A stretch of DNA of 64,000 nucleotides from Coriaria nepalensis (Eukaryota > Streptophyta > Magnoliopsida > Cucurbitales > Coriariaceae): NCBI GenBank assembly GCA_027186245.1, contig CP114499.1, forward strand, positions 5,399,001 to 5,463,000, given 5' to 3'. Each line of letters opens with the position of its first letter. Within the stretch, counting starts at the first letter, position 1. A program made the position numbers and the translations under genes. This document shows positions 1-12,006 of the stretch, piece after piece. Below the pieces are notes generated by a model. It was not told where the DNA came from. It did no database searches and saw nothing but the letters and a program-made list of their open reading frames with translations.

Positions 1-1
1 A

Positions 2-55
2 CCTGATGTGTTAGGCAGCGATCATTGCCCTATTGGCCTTGTTCTCAAGCTATAG
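2..55 (+). CDS. ARP: 3' end of AP endonuclease (ARP-like), partial
   Basis: The first bases read in frame as PDVLGSDHCPIGLVLKL followed by TAG. The SDHCP motif and short C-terminal tail are those of exonuclease III-type apurinic/apyrimidinic endonucleases, where the Asp-His pair of SDH is catalytic. In plants this enzyme (ARP) works in base excision repair in the nucleus and organelles. Only the final 17 codons are present; the rest lies left of the window. The gene converges on the minus-strand PRP4 gene. From memory, Arabidopsis ARP (At2g41460) lies near LIS (At2g41500), the PRP4 homologue, which supports the call. The fragment is short, so confidence rests on motif plus neighbourhood. Confidence 0.72.
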   Translation, partial: PDVLGSDHCPIGLVLKL

Positions 56-605
56 CTTAACTTGTGGCGGAACTGAGGAACCTCTATTTGGATTGGAAAT
101 ACTTAAGCTTACCGAACTACGAAGTCGTATTTAACAGAAGTTGTCTAAGGCTGCATGTGAATTTTTTTGTTAGACAAGAAGTTTGTATTAAGCACCTAAA
201 ATATCCTCAATGTAGTGGAAGGTATTTCGGAGCTAGTCTTCTATATCCGGTCAGAACCAGAACCCCCAACCGAAGATCAAATTCAGGGGTCCATGATCCA
301 ACCGTCATCATGCCACATTGAAAATTTCTACTCATGCCTATCATACACAGTTAAAAGACCGTTAAAAAGTGAACAGTGAGAGCGAGAACCAAGTCAAAAT
401 TGATTCCATCTCGATTTCAAAGGATGTTAAAATATCTCAAAATGCTATCACAATCACTACCTAGGAACTTGACCTCTATTCAATATACCTCTTACAACCT
501 AGTTAGAGACTTCCCCATTGTAGTGATATTTGTCCGGAATTTTAATTTAGTGGTGGCCAAAAGAGAAAACCACATAACGACGCTCTAGATCTTCACTTGG
601 TGAAT
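56..605. other. convergent 3' UTR/intergenic region
   Basis: About 550 bp between two converging stop codons (plus-strand ARP at 55, minus-strand PRP4 at 606). It should contain both 3' UTRs. The open frames here (64-321, 376-588) have no recognisable composition or splice context. No repeat or RNA gene is seen. Confidence 0.6.
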
Positions 606-2979
606 TCAATCAACATCCATAGTCTGATCTTTCTCTCTGTTACTGACAGACCATAGCTTGATGGTCCGATCATGTGATACAGTTGCTATGCACTGTCCAT
701 CTGCCATTTTACATTAAGACTAGTTAGAAGATATGTTTCCAAGCCAAGTATTCATATAGTTTTAAAATGTTAACCTTTAAATAGTGACTCACCTCCTATG
801 ACATCCAAACATGTAACTTTTGCTTCATGTCCAGAAAGTGTCTTCACCGGCTTGAAATCCCTGGCTGACCAAATCTATTTCATACAAATAGAAGATGAAA
901 TTCGTAAAACTTGAAAAGTGATACCATTGATTAAGAACATTATTAAAGAAAAGAAAATGAATTATTCCATACTAAACAAAGTTCAGAAGATATAATACCT
1001 TTGCCGTCATATCATAAGAGGCAGTTACCAAGTAATATCCCTCTTGAGGCTCAAATTTGACCTGTGAAATGAGATTGGAGTGGGCTGGTATGGTATAGAT
1101 GGATCTTTTCTTCCTTATATCCCAAATACGGCAAGAGTTGTCTTCGGCTCCAGTTGCCAAATGGTAACCATTGGGAGAAAAGCTGACTCCAAGTACCTGA
1201 AAAAAGAAAAGAAAAAAAAAAGAAAAGAATACAGCATATTCAATAAAGATACTGAAGAATAAGAGAGAAGAAGCCTCATATGTACGAGGCAATTCCAATC
1301 ATGAATTGATATGCAAACTAAAGAAGTAAATAAATAGGGTAAGAATTTTTACCGGCTTGACATGGCCTTCAAGAGCAAGAATGCTTCTGCCAATACGAAG
1401 GTCCCAAACACGAGCAAGGGAGTCAAGTCCACAAGATGCTACTAAAGATCCATCAGGGTGGAAAGCAATCCCATACACACTCCTGCTATGACCTTCTTGA
1501 AGAAGCAACTCAACCCCAGAGTTCACATCCCAAAGTCTCCATGTTTTGTCAAAGCTTGTCGTGCCCAAGTACCTTCCGGAAGGATGGAAGGCGATTCGGG
1601 CAAGACGGTCTAAATGACCCTCAAATGTCTTCAAGAAAGATCCTTCAGTGTTCCACAATCTTGCCGTTCGATCAGCACATGCAGTCGCTAGGAGGTCATG
1701 GGTAGGAGAAAATGTAACATCAGTAACACGCTCTGTGTGTCCCTTTAAGGTGGAAACCTTCTTTACTTGGGGCATGCTCCATATCTTAACAACACCACTT
1801 AGAGCACTGAAAAGCATAAGAAAGAAAGAAAACTTAGTATACCATACACAACCATTCACCTAGGAAGGATGTACAATTCTCCTATTATTTTCTTTTTGTC
1901 TCTATTTCTTCTGGGTAACATAAGAATTTATATATTTATTGGTAGGTGCAAAACAAAAAAAAATAATAATAATAAATAAATAAATAATAGTCAATTTTGA
2001 AAGAACTTATTGTCATCTACAAGAAGGAAAAATCAGTATAACCTAATGAGTATTTAGGTTGTGCAGATGTAATAGAAAGTTGATACCTGGTGGCAAGTAG
2101 TTGTCCATCACGGGAAAATGAACAACCAGAAAGTGGTCTATCATCCCCAATCTCACTACAATCAAGGACCAAACTCCTTGCCTGATCCAAAGACCAATTC
2201 ATCTCCGCATCAACATCTTCATCAGGATCATTCCTTTTCCTCCTTGCACGTTCAATACGTGAAGCTGCCCTGGGAATGGAGTAATTTGCAATGTCTCGTC
2301 TAGCCTCCATGAGAGCTCTTGACCCTTCAGTATAAAAGGGATACTGAAGCATCTCTTCTTCAACATCTTCTGTTGTAGCAGAAGCAGTAGCTTCCTCCTC
2401 CTCATGAGCTTTCATCAGCTTCTCCAACTGCCCTTCTGAATCCAGTCTTGCCATTATCATTCGCAGCCTATCCCGCCTTTCCATCTCCCTTTCTCCAAAC
2501 AGAGTTATGGGTTCACCAAGTCGGCGAAGACGAGCTCGTACCGCCATGTCATTAGTAGGCACAGCTAAAGCAGATGCACGCCGCTTCATAAGAAACTCTT
2601 GCATTGCTTTTTCCTGCCTCTCCCTCACCATTCTGCTCTCCTCCGATATCTCATATTCTGCAATTGAGCTTGGAGCTGTCCGGGAAGGGGCAGAGGCATC
2701 ATCTTCTGAATCTGAGTCACTTGCTCTCACCTCGCCATTTTGTGCAAAAGGGGATCTAAAGACTGGAGGACCGGCTGGAATTGGTGCCAATTGACGAATT
2801 GCAGGTGGGAGAGGAATTGGAGCAATGGATGGCATGATTGGAGGAGGAATTACTAGTGGAACTGTTGGTTGAATAGGGTGAATAGGTTGAAGGGAAGTAT
2901 CAGGGATAGCAGAAACGTCGATTTGATCATCCCCGACTGAAATGGAAGATTCTGGAGCTGTAGATTCAGTGACTTCCAT
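606..2979 (-). CDS. PRP4: U4/U6 snRNP protein PRP4 (LACHESIS-like), WD40
   Basis: Spliced CDS complement(606-700, 793-874, 999-1196, 1353-1806, 2087-2979): 1722 nt, 573 aa, all junctions GT-AG. The N-terminus is Pro/Ile-rich (about residues 32-75). An acidic DSDSEDD patch follows near 87-94. An SFM-type splicing-factor motif with RRLGEPITLFGE lies near 152-163. About seven WD40 blades run from ~275 to the end, e.g. GHTERVTDVTFSPTHDLLAT and ATVSHDRTIKLWS. The protein is a component of the U4/U6 particle of the tri-snRNP in the nucleus; the Arabidopsis homologue LIS (554 aa) is needed for gametic cell fate. A 5' UTR intron (2987-3358) is supported by an acceptor just upstream of the ATG and a GTAATG donor at 3358. 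The upstream in-frame ATG at 3024 lies inside that intron and is not used here. Confidence 0.93.
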
Positions 2980-2984
2980 GATAT

Positions 2985-3460
2985 CTGAAAAAGTGGAGAA
3001 CAGAAATTTATAAATCTTATTCACAAAACCTTTTTTTTTTTTAAACTCCGCTGTTTACTGATAGCATTGACAACCATTATTTGCCATGAGTTGATACAGG
3101 CTAAAAACCAAGCACCATATCCAAATCCCCGACATTGAGACAATAAATAGACCACGAAACCCAAAATATGACAAATCATATACGATTAAAAAGATAGAAT
3201 GGTGATGATTCTACGTTGAGCTTCAGCTCTCGAGCTTCAACTGGTCAGTTTAGGATTCAGACTCGGGTCGTTTAGGTTTTAGCGGGTGGTAATAAGCTAA
3301 GGCTCAGTGTGAGCTCGTGATAGGTGGCGAGAGGGAGCTTAGGTGGCGTGAGCATTACCTGTCAGCTTGAGTGGTTGCCGCCAGCGAAGAAACACGAGAA
3401 ACAACACCAGTTACCAGTACGCTCCTCGCAGCAGTTTCTTCGCTGATGAAGAAGAAGTAA
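2985..3460 (-). other. 5' UTR intron and leader of the PRP4 gene
   Basis: On the minus strand a GACAG|GTAATG donor at 3359/3358 and a TCAG acceptor at 2985-2986 define an intron of about 370 bp in the leader. The acceptor falls six bases before the ATG at 2979. The non-coding first exon would lie at about 3360-3450. No TATA element stands out. Confidence 0.5.
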
Positions 3461-4080
3461 AAGGCCGGGATGTGTCAAAATTGGGAAAGAAAACGGTAAT
3501 GCCTAAACGCCACCGTTTAATATCCGCGATCCTTTTTTTTTTCACTCAAGTTTTTTTCTTCGTAGTCTATATACAAACTTTCAACTATATAATAATTTTT
3601 TCTGGTCATATATATATATATATATATATCATATCATATATCTTTAATAAAATAAAATTTGAAACTTTAAATTAAATATAAATTGTCTATTTAGTTAGCT
3701 ACTTTGCACTAGTTCTCTCTATATTTTATTTTTAAATTAATAATATTTAATTTACTATTCATAATATAATTTACTTTTTGATAAGTTTTATTATAGCTAA
3801 TATGCAAAAAAGAGAGATAGATACAAAGACGAATTTCGCCACTTTTATATATTCAACCTCTCCTATATAAAGTAGGAAGACCATAAATTCCTCAAGTTTG
3901 CAAAAGAATAAAAAGTAGATGAAAAATAAGACAGAACCAAAACCAACAGCTAAATATGAGACAAAACTGTTTTCTCCTAACTACATGGATTCCCAGCACA
4001 GAACTGAGACTGCTATCCTCGGTCTTCATGGAACAAATCCGGTCCGGTTTTGCCAGAGAGAAAAAGACCCTTTTCACTTT
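3461..4080. other. AT-rich spacer with a (TA)n microsatellite
   Basis: This lies between the PRP4 leader and the stop codon of the next minus-strand gene. It holds T-runs near 3533-3542 and a (TA)n tract at about 3609-3630. It should include the PRP4 promoter and the 3' UTR of the 4081-5784 gene. Nothing else is seen. Confidence 0.55.
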
Positions 4081-5784
4081 TCAGACCTGTAGTATACACT
4101 CTTTCCTTCCTCCTTTAATCACCCATTCCCTCTTATTATTATACCCATCACTACGAACCCTAGTAGAAGTAGAAGTCTTATACTGATGCCCGCCTTCCTT
4201 CCTTCTGCTATTTCCATTTTCCGGTTCATTGTAATTTCTCCATTCCCCATACCCATTCTTATTTATAGCCTCATTACAATCGGCCCATCCTCCTTCATAT
4301 ACAACCTTATTTTCTGACACCTTGTATTCGTTCCATCCTGTATATCTATTCGCCCAATCGTTCCATCCTCCTTCATACACAACCTTATTTTCCGGCTCCT
4401 TGTTATCGTTCCATCCTGTACAGCTATTCTCCCAATCGTTCCATCCTCCTTCATACACAACCTTATTTTCCGCCTCCTTGTAATCGTTCCATCCTCCTTC
4501 ATACACAACCTTATTTTCCGCCTCCTTGTAATCGTTCCATCCAGTACATCTATTCTCCCAATCATTCCAACCCGATGGATCGTTCCATTCATCATTTTTC
4601 ACATCTCCATTAATCTCACCATAGTTATATGAGTAACCCCAAGAATTCACTCCATTATCCACCGTTTGATTCCAGGGAAAAGATGTCAATTTCGGCAAAT
4701 CCTCTTCAGTATCTCCCCAGCCAGTGCACGTAAACGATTGGTTCAAACCAAGAGTATTACCTAAACCGCTAATCACTTCTTCTTTAGCTTCAAATACAGG
4801 GGCTTCAGGTTCTCTTTCCAAGTCATTGTACAGCTCCTGATCAATACTTGCATCCCAATCAACTTCATCAATGTAAATATCTGGATCGGGCAACGATACT
4901 TTGCAAGGTAGGCCATTAATTTGGGCCCAAAACCGGCTTTTGGCATTGTGAAAAGCCTCTTCAACTGCAGAGTCATTCCAGTGGACCACATTTTCGTAAA
5001 GATATGAGTACTTCTTGGTTTCTAAGAGCTTTTTCCATGAAACCGAGCCTATAGAGTAGCAGAATTTCTTCTCCCAAGCAGGTACAGAGCAGAATGAATC
5101 ACCTATAAACCAACAAACACTCAATTGTATACATCAAGGAATCCATATAATGCTAAAAATCAGATAACCAACAAAAAATGGATAACGGTTCCGAATCCTT
5201 CGGAACCTGAAAACAAAAGTTTCCAGATAAGGAAAGCAGCAAACAAATTAGAGAATAGATAGTTGTACGCTAAAGTATTTCTAAAACTTCCCAATTTTAG
5301 AGATCTTCTACGGTTGTCAGATTGGTCTACCTGAATTTCTTTTAGGAGCCTAGATTTATTGTAAGATAGAGGAGGAAAAACAGAGTCCAATTTATATCAA
5401 TACATGAGCAAAAGGAAACACCAAACTGAAAATTTATCACATCCTTTTTTTTTTAAACCATCTATATACAGTACAGATAAACAAGGTAGTAACAATTTAA
5501 GAGAACAAACTCTCGCATTAAAAAAAAAAAAGGTTCCTATCAAATTCTAGAAGAAATCAAATACCCAAAACAAAGTATTAATTACTATTAAAAACCCAAT
5601 TATTTAGGCCGAAAAACCATTACAGAGAAACCATAACGGAGGCAAAATAATCAAACAAAATAAAACAAAGAAAAAATAAAAAAACGAAATCGAATTTACC
5701 TAGAGGCGGCTTCCTGTAATGTGATCTTATCTCTTTAACTTCTTGTCGACGAATTTCACCCTGCTGTCTTTTCCAACCACCCAT
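4081..5784 (-). CDS. unknown plant protein with internal GWND repeats
   Basis: Two exons, complement(4081-5102, 5700-5784), give 368 aa. Exon 1 encodes MGGWKRQQGEIRRQEVKEIR; the junction CTAG|GTGATT gives L-G-D-S-F. Residues ~30-115 look like a conserved domain: an aromatic/basic WEKKFC segment, a VVHWNDSAVEEAFHNAKSRFWA helix-like stretch, then NGLPC and SLPDPDIYIDEVDWD. The second half is Trp/Asn/Gly-rich and carries tandem 10- and 16-residue units beginning GWND (DNA about 4275-4570). The C-terminus is basic. I do not recognise a named family. It looks like a plant-specific protein with one ordered N-terminal domain and a disordered repetitive tail. Coding status is well supported by frame-preserving splicing and the long open frame. 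Confidence 0.82.
4275..4570 (-). repeat. in-frame coding tandem repeats (GWND units)
   Basis: Repeat units alternate between GWNDWENxxT (10 aa) and GWNDYKEAENKVVYEG (16 aa), giving a 26-aa (78-bp) composite with one extra duplicated 16-aa unit. Neighbouring units are nearly identical at DNA level (e.g. around 4450-4540), which suggests recent unequal exchange or slippage that kept the frame. Confidence 0.85.
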
Positions 5785-8700
5785 TATTAGAAATCAAAAA
5801 TCGCGAGACACCCAGAAAAAATTAGGGGAAAGGTAAACCCAGAAAAAAAAAAAAAAAAAAAAAAACAGGACCAGAGAATTTTTAGGGCGTTTCAGCAAGA
5901 AAAAGGAAAAGAGAAACGAAGAACGGAGAACCCTCGATCGGCCTTGTAACGCCCAAGTGGATTTGAAGATTTGCAGAAGAAAAAAGAAGATGGTAAAATT
6001 CAGAGGAGGGGAAGAGGTGATATTTTTATAAATGATTTTTTCTACGAGGAGGGGTAAGGAGAGTGGTAACGAGTCCGAGTTTTATTAGTGATCCATTTTT
6101 TTATAAAGAAGGAAACTTGCTGAGGATTCTGAAATCCTGATGCGATACGTCATTCAGAATTCGAATTTACCATGATACCCCTTTTCTAATTTATAGGGAA
6201 ACACTCTTTCTCTGCTTTTTTAAAGGGCACTCTTTCACTGCTTTTCTCTGATTTTAACTTAGACCGTATTTCCTTTTTTTTTTTTTCCCTTCTCAGTCAA
6301 CTCCACGCTCCCTTACCCGCGCGTTTAGGCACCTCCATCTTGGACTTTTTCTTTGCCGAGCTTACTTTCTCTCTCCGAACTATGGAGGCGAACTGCGAAC
6401 TCCATATTGAGAATCTGAACGAAAACTCAATATTTAAAATATGAGATATTTTGGCGGCACATACCTAAAATTATTTTTTATTTTATATTTACGATGGGTT
6501 ATATTATTAAATTTTTATTCCTTTAATTTTTTAATAATTAAATTTATATTCTTAAGATTATAAAATTTTAAAATAAATTTAAAAAAAAAAAAGTAAAAAA
6601 TATCAATACTTCTATTAATAGAAGTTTCGAGCACAGATTTGAACTCGTAAGATATCTAATATAATAGATGTCTTAGATTTTCAATTTTAAAAAATAATTT
6701 ATTTATTTATTAAAATAAAAGTCTAATTATTATAAGTTTAGAAATAAAATTTAAATTAATATAAATATTTTTAAATCTATAAACACAAAAATCATTTTAT
6801 GAATTTATCGTTAAATAGGCCATAGAGTTTCGCTTTCAAATTTCAAAAAGAGAATATTCAGTCTCTTATAAATTGGATCGGCGGCAAAAATCCGGTGCTA
6901 ATGGAGTGGTGATTGAAAAGGGTAAAATGTAGTGAAAGTGGTTTGTGAAAATAGTATAGAATATTTTTTTTTTATATATAAATATTTTTATTTATATATT
7001 ATTTATAGTAGTAACTCATTACTAAAATATAATAAATAAAAAATTAATTTAATGTAACAGAAATTATAAAAATAAAATAGTCAAATACATATATGTACAT
7101 ATAAGATTTAGCCTCTTTAATTTTCCGGCAAGCATGCATAAAAAAAATAAATAAATAAATAAAAAACTAGATTTATTAATGAGCTTTCCAATTTGGTTAT
7201 TGTTGCATTTGCATAAGAACATTTGTACAAGAACGAATCGATTATGAATAGAAAAAAAATTATTTGATAACTTATTTTTATGATAAATCGATATATCTTT
7301 ATTATATAATTAATTTTATATTATTATATTATATTTTATAATTAATTTATTATATATGTATATAATTTATTTAAAAATTTCTTACTAAATAAATAGCCGT
7401 ACTTGAAATATCCATATCTTGATTGCACTAGTAGTAACTATACACTCCGGCCGGTTGTGAATCTCTTCTTTTAAAAAAATTTATGTCACTGAATATTATT
7501 TAAATTATATTAAATTAAATTTATTTCACCCTAAAATAAAATCACATCCATTAAAATAATGATCAAATTATTTTAAATAATATAATTTTATTTTATAGAT
7601 ATTATGTTTATTCTTTAAGTAGTCTATTTATGACGTCTTTTGAATTTTTTACTCAATTATCATCAAATCTTTGAATACAATTTGCTTGAAACATTCAACA
7701 TGATGTATTTGCAACCATTTTCCATCGGAACAAGATCAAACAAGCCGGATGCAACATCAAGGCAACAATCCACCGACGGTCGGCCACACCGATGATCAAG
7801 GCAAACAGTCTAGATGGAAGTTATAGAGGGGACAGAGATGCCCCCGTCGGTCAAATTTATAGTGGCATGTGATGAAAATGCATGTATTGCCCGTGTAGGG
7901 TTAGTTAGAGTCTTGAATATGAACTTTTAGGACGGCGGGGCTCCACGGGTAAAATAAATTAAGTGTTGAGTGATTTTTAAAAATTATTTAAATAATTAAA
8001 TAAGAATGACTCTTTAAATTTATTATATAATATTTTAAATTATTTAATAATATTATAAATTTAACTGTTTTTATTAAAATTACAAATACGAATAGGAATT
8101 TTTCGAATTTCAAAAAAGAAAAGAAAAAAAAAATAAAAAAAAAAAAGAACTGACTGCGGAGTGCGGACGCGCGGGTGAAAAAAGCAAAGTCCAAACTTCA
8201 ATCTGCTAACAAGTCGGCAAATGTGTTTAAGGAGGTGAAAATCCTTAATTGACGGAAACGCCCTCCATCTTCATTGATCCGACACGTGGAACTGTCAGTA
8301 GCAAAGTAGTAATCATCCAGAAGGAACCGATCCTAGGAGACACATGCTTTTTCTATAGATTCGGACAATTTTCTGATTTGACCTACATACCCCTATTCAT
8401 CCCTCAAATTACAGGACATAAATGGTAAAGTTGACAGGACATAATACTTCCGTGTTCTAAACGAGGAATATTATAAAGAAATAAAATCGTGGAATATTAA
8501 ATTTAGACGAAAATTAAAATAAATTAATAAATATTTATTTAATAAATTTAAATCTCTCAATTATTTTTAAGAAAAATAAATATCAATTATTAATATATAT
8601 TATTATTATTTTGGAGTACATAAAATGGATCAATTATTTGAATGTAAGCTTAAATGATTAGTGTCATAAATTTTTTTCGGTTTCTCAAGTAACTCGTATA

Positions 8701-9105
8701 GACACTGAATGCATAAATAGAGTTTGGACTCGTAAATCCTTATCGGTTCTAGTTTTAAATATGTTTTTAAATCAAATAGAAATTGATAAATTATAGAGAT
8801 GATGAATAAAAAAGTTAAGAAAGTTTTTAAATTATTGAAATTTATAAACAAAATAATATATCAAAAAGAAGTTTATATTAAGTCCATATTCAAATCCGTT
8901 CTTGCTTTTTCTAAAAGTACCTAATTGTGACAATGATATATCAACAAGAAGTGTTTCTTCTACTCCATTTTCTAGGTTGACCTTAAAAAATTTATCACCA
9001 CCTTAAGAATAGTTGATTAAGGGTAATGATTAATCAAAGTTGATTGGTCACAGCTATGTAATTTTGGCTAGCCATCTGACCTTAAGTAGAGACCCAAGTT
9101 AAGAA

Positions 9106-9144
<39 letters not shown>

Positions 9145-10556
9145 TAGAGACCCAAGTTAAGATACTATAGCAAAGTAAGGTTGTGTAGTTTTGAACGATT
9201 TAAAGAAATGGTGAGACTTTTCAGAATGTACACTAATTCAATTGGGTTGTAAAGCTATGATTTGTATTCGTAACTCTTAATTTTAAAATATTTCTAAAGA
9301 TGTTGAGTATTATTGCAAAAATTGTACCTATAATAAATTGATAAATGAATAGGTTAATTTGTATACTATATGAGCTAAGATCAAGATAGTAATTAGAACA
9401 CTAAGTATCCAAAAGTTGAAATTGGATTCATTATCAGATGCACATCTAGATCAAAAATAAGAGTGAAATTTCTAAAGTATAAAATATTAATAATAAAATA
9501 AGGTTTGTAGTAAAATTTTAATAGTTGTAAGAATTTAAAAAAGAAGAAGAGTTTATTAATTTTGTATAAATAAGTTATTTATAAAACAATAAAAAGCAAT
9601 ATCAATCTAGGTTATAATAAATACATATATAATGGTTTGTTAAATGAATTCAAATTGGTTTCAAATATTTAACATGAATTTTATGTTTTATTAAGTACAT
9701 GTTTGGATAGGTTAATTAAGTTATCGTTATAAATTGATTGACTGTAATAAATATTATAATTATTAATTTTATAATTATTACCTCATATTTCACGTTATGA
9801 AATTAAGATGTATATAAAAAATATAAAAAATAAGATAAAATAATTAAGTGTCTACCAAACTTTCGAAGGAAGGGCCGATGCTTAATGAATAAATGATTAT
9901 CTTAAGTTATGTTAGTGCCTATCATGCAAAGATCATGAACAAGTTCGGATCGGGTCTCTCTCTCATCTTTTTATTATTCTAGCGCTTATTTAGTACGTAT
10001 ACATGGACCAATAAAATATAAATTAAGGAAGAAAGAAAGAATAAGATATAAATATGTAATAATCGTTAGAAAGAATATAAGTTTTAAGATTATTAAATAT
10101 TACATATTTCATATATAATATGTATTTATATCTTAACTATTTTGTAAATTATATTTATATTTGCTGAACAAACACTCATTTATAGTTATCAAGATAAACA
10201 ATTGATCTAGTCATCAGTTATCATGATGAATATAATACATACACCATCCTTTGATTATTAAAAAAAATAAGGAAACAATTCATAGTCTTATAAACGTTGA
10301 AGAAAATTAAGATTTATTTTCTCGACATAAAAACTATATTTCAAAATTCTTATATGCATGCACAAAAATAATTTTAATTAATATATGAAAATAATTAAAA
10401 TCATTATCGTTTGTCACGTAATAATCAACCTAGTGCGTATAAGAATTCCTCCCCGATGCCTTAAGAGTATACTCGAGAGTTGAGAGATACACACCACCTG
10501 TATTTTTTATTTTTATTTTTCCTCGAACAGTATCGATTTGCAGAGCTTCGTCGAGG
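5785..10556. other. gene-free AT-rich region
   Basis: About 4.8 kb with no coding exon I can support. The first few hundred bases form the leader/promoter of the 4081-5784 gene, with an A-run near 5847-5865. The rest is very AT-rich with many short homopolymers. It contains the microsatellite-linked direct duplication at 9083-9162, and a 16-bp palindrome near 6611-6626 (cttctattaatagaag). The reading frames at 7988-8194 and 8630-8851 look like low-complexity translation. Old decayed mobile elements are likely but none can be bounded. Confidence 0.6.
9083..9162. repeat. (AT)n tract inside a 22-bp direct duplication
   Basis: A 22-bp sequence beginning taagtagagacccaagtt occurs at 9083-9104 and again at 9141-9162. 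The space between them is almost entirely an (AT)n run (about 9110-9141). Confidence 0.85.
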
Positions 10557-12006
10557 ATGAAGAGGTTTCCAAGCAAATTAAGGATCTTGTTCTTGACAAG
10601 TTTCTGTCTGTCGTTCCGCACAACCCCAACCGTCACTCTCCGAACGCCGCCGGAAAGATACCTCCAGTTCCGACAAGATGCACCGTTCAAGATTGCACTC
10701 TTTGCTGGCCTGCATTTTGGTGAGGACGCGTGGACTCTGTGGGGTCCTCTTCAAGTAGTTAACTCTATTGAAGTCATGTCTACTGTGCTTGATCATGAAA
10801 CCCCAGGTTATCGCATCCCCTCCATTTATTCTCTCTGTTAACTGTTTAACTTCTTGCCAAGAACACTTCAATTAGCTCAACATATATAGAAAATCTCCTT
10901 AATTGATTCCCATTCCGTATTCTGATTGCTAATTGAGTTCCCATCAAGTAGTGATAGCTATTTAGTTGCATAGTTAGTGGTTAAGAACTTAGTTATGCTG
11001 ATCAAGTTAATCTCTGTCGTGTGTGTAAAGTTTAGATTTTGTAGTGTACTTGGGAGATGTTATTACAGCTAACAACATCCCAATCGAAAATGCAACCTTT
11101 TACTGGGACCAAGCAACATCTCCAACAAAACCCCGATCCATTCCGTGGGCCAGTGTGTTCGGAAATCATGTTGATGCACATTTCGAATGGCCCATTGAGT
11201 GGTTTTCTTCACCTGGGATTCCTCCACTTCACTGCGCTTCCGGGTGAGAATAATGTTCCTTCAAGGGCACCCTACGATTAGACCTGATGAACAAGGAGAT
11301 TGAGTGTAACTCATCATCACATTCTGAAAACGGCCCTAAACAACTTTGGCCTAGTGTTTCAAACTACGTGCTCCAAATTTCATCGCCTGACAGCCCAACA
11401 TCACCAGTTGTGTTCTTATACTTTATAGATTCGGGTGGCGGAATCGAGTGCCCAAGTGGACTGGTTTAGGAAAAAGTCTCATGAAATTAATCCTCATTCA
11501 AGGTATGCTAAGATGGAAGAGCTTTGTTTCTTGAAGCAGTAATTTTCAAACTAACAGACTTGGCTGAGTATGTAACAGTGTTCCAGAGATTGTCTTTTGG
11601 CATATAACAAGCCAAGCTTACAAGGACTTGGCGCCATTTTTGATACACAAACCTTGTGTTGGCTCAATCAACAAGGAAAGTGTTGCTACTCAAGAAGCCA
11701 AAATTGGTATAATGAAACCTCTTCTAGAAAGACCGTCTGTCAAGGTTAAATGTTGTAAAACCACACTATTTTCAAATATCATGAGCCTAATAACGAACTT
11801 CGAGTTTTGAGGACTGATGTTTCATTATCTGTTTTGCAGGCAGTGTTTGTAGGACACAACCACGGACTGGATTGGTGCTGTCCCTACAAGAGTCTGTGGC
11901 TGTGCTTTGCAGGCATACCGGTTGTGGTGGTTATGGAAATTGGGCCAGAGGAGCTAGGATACTGCAAGTGACTCAAACTCCTTTCTGCTCAGTGAGATTG
12001 ATTTGA
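10557..12006 (+). pseudogene. decayed purple acid phosphatase (PAP16-like)
   Basis: Exon relics at 10557-10806, 11036-11502, 11579-11744 and 11840-12006 keep GT-AG borders. The first exon begins with a hydrophobic signal-like segment ([20 protein letters not shown]), then [20 protein letters not shown]. Metallophosphoesterase landmarks follow: [25 protein letters not shown]. The usual ADLH metal-ligand motif reads AGLH (Asp lost), and GNHDD reads GNHVD. Two in-frame stops interrupt the segment at 11245-11256. Frameshifts occur before AQVDWFRKKS (about 11440) and near 11912 in the last exon. An intact member would be a vacuolar or secreted metal-dependent phosphatase, many PAP16-type proteins being annotated as probably inactive. 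This copy cannot encode a full protein. Confidence 0.85.

Noticed and set aside
1080..1262. Plus-strand frames inside the PRP4 gene (also 1436-1705, 1648-1863, 2507-2794)
   Set aside because: They are antisense shadows of the WD40 exons; the minus strand carries conserved domains and consistent splice sites.
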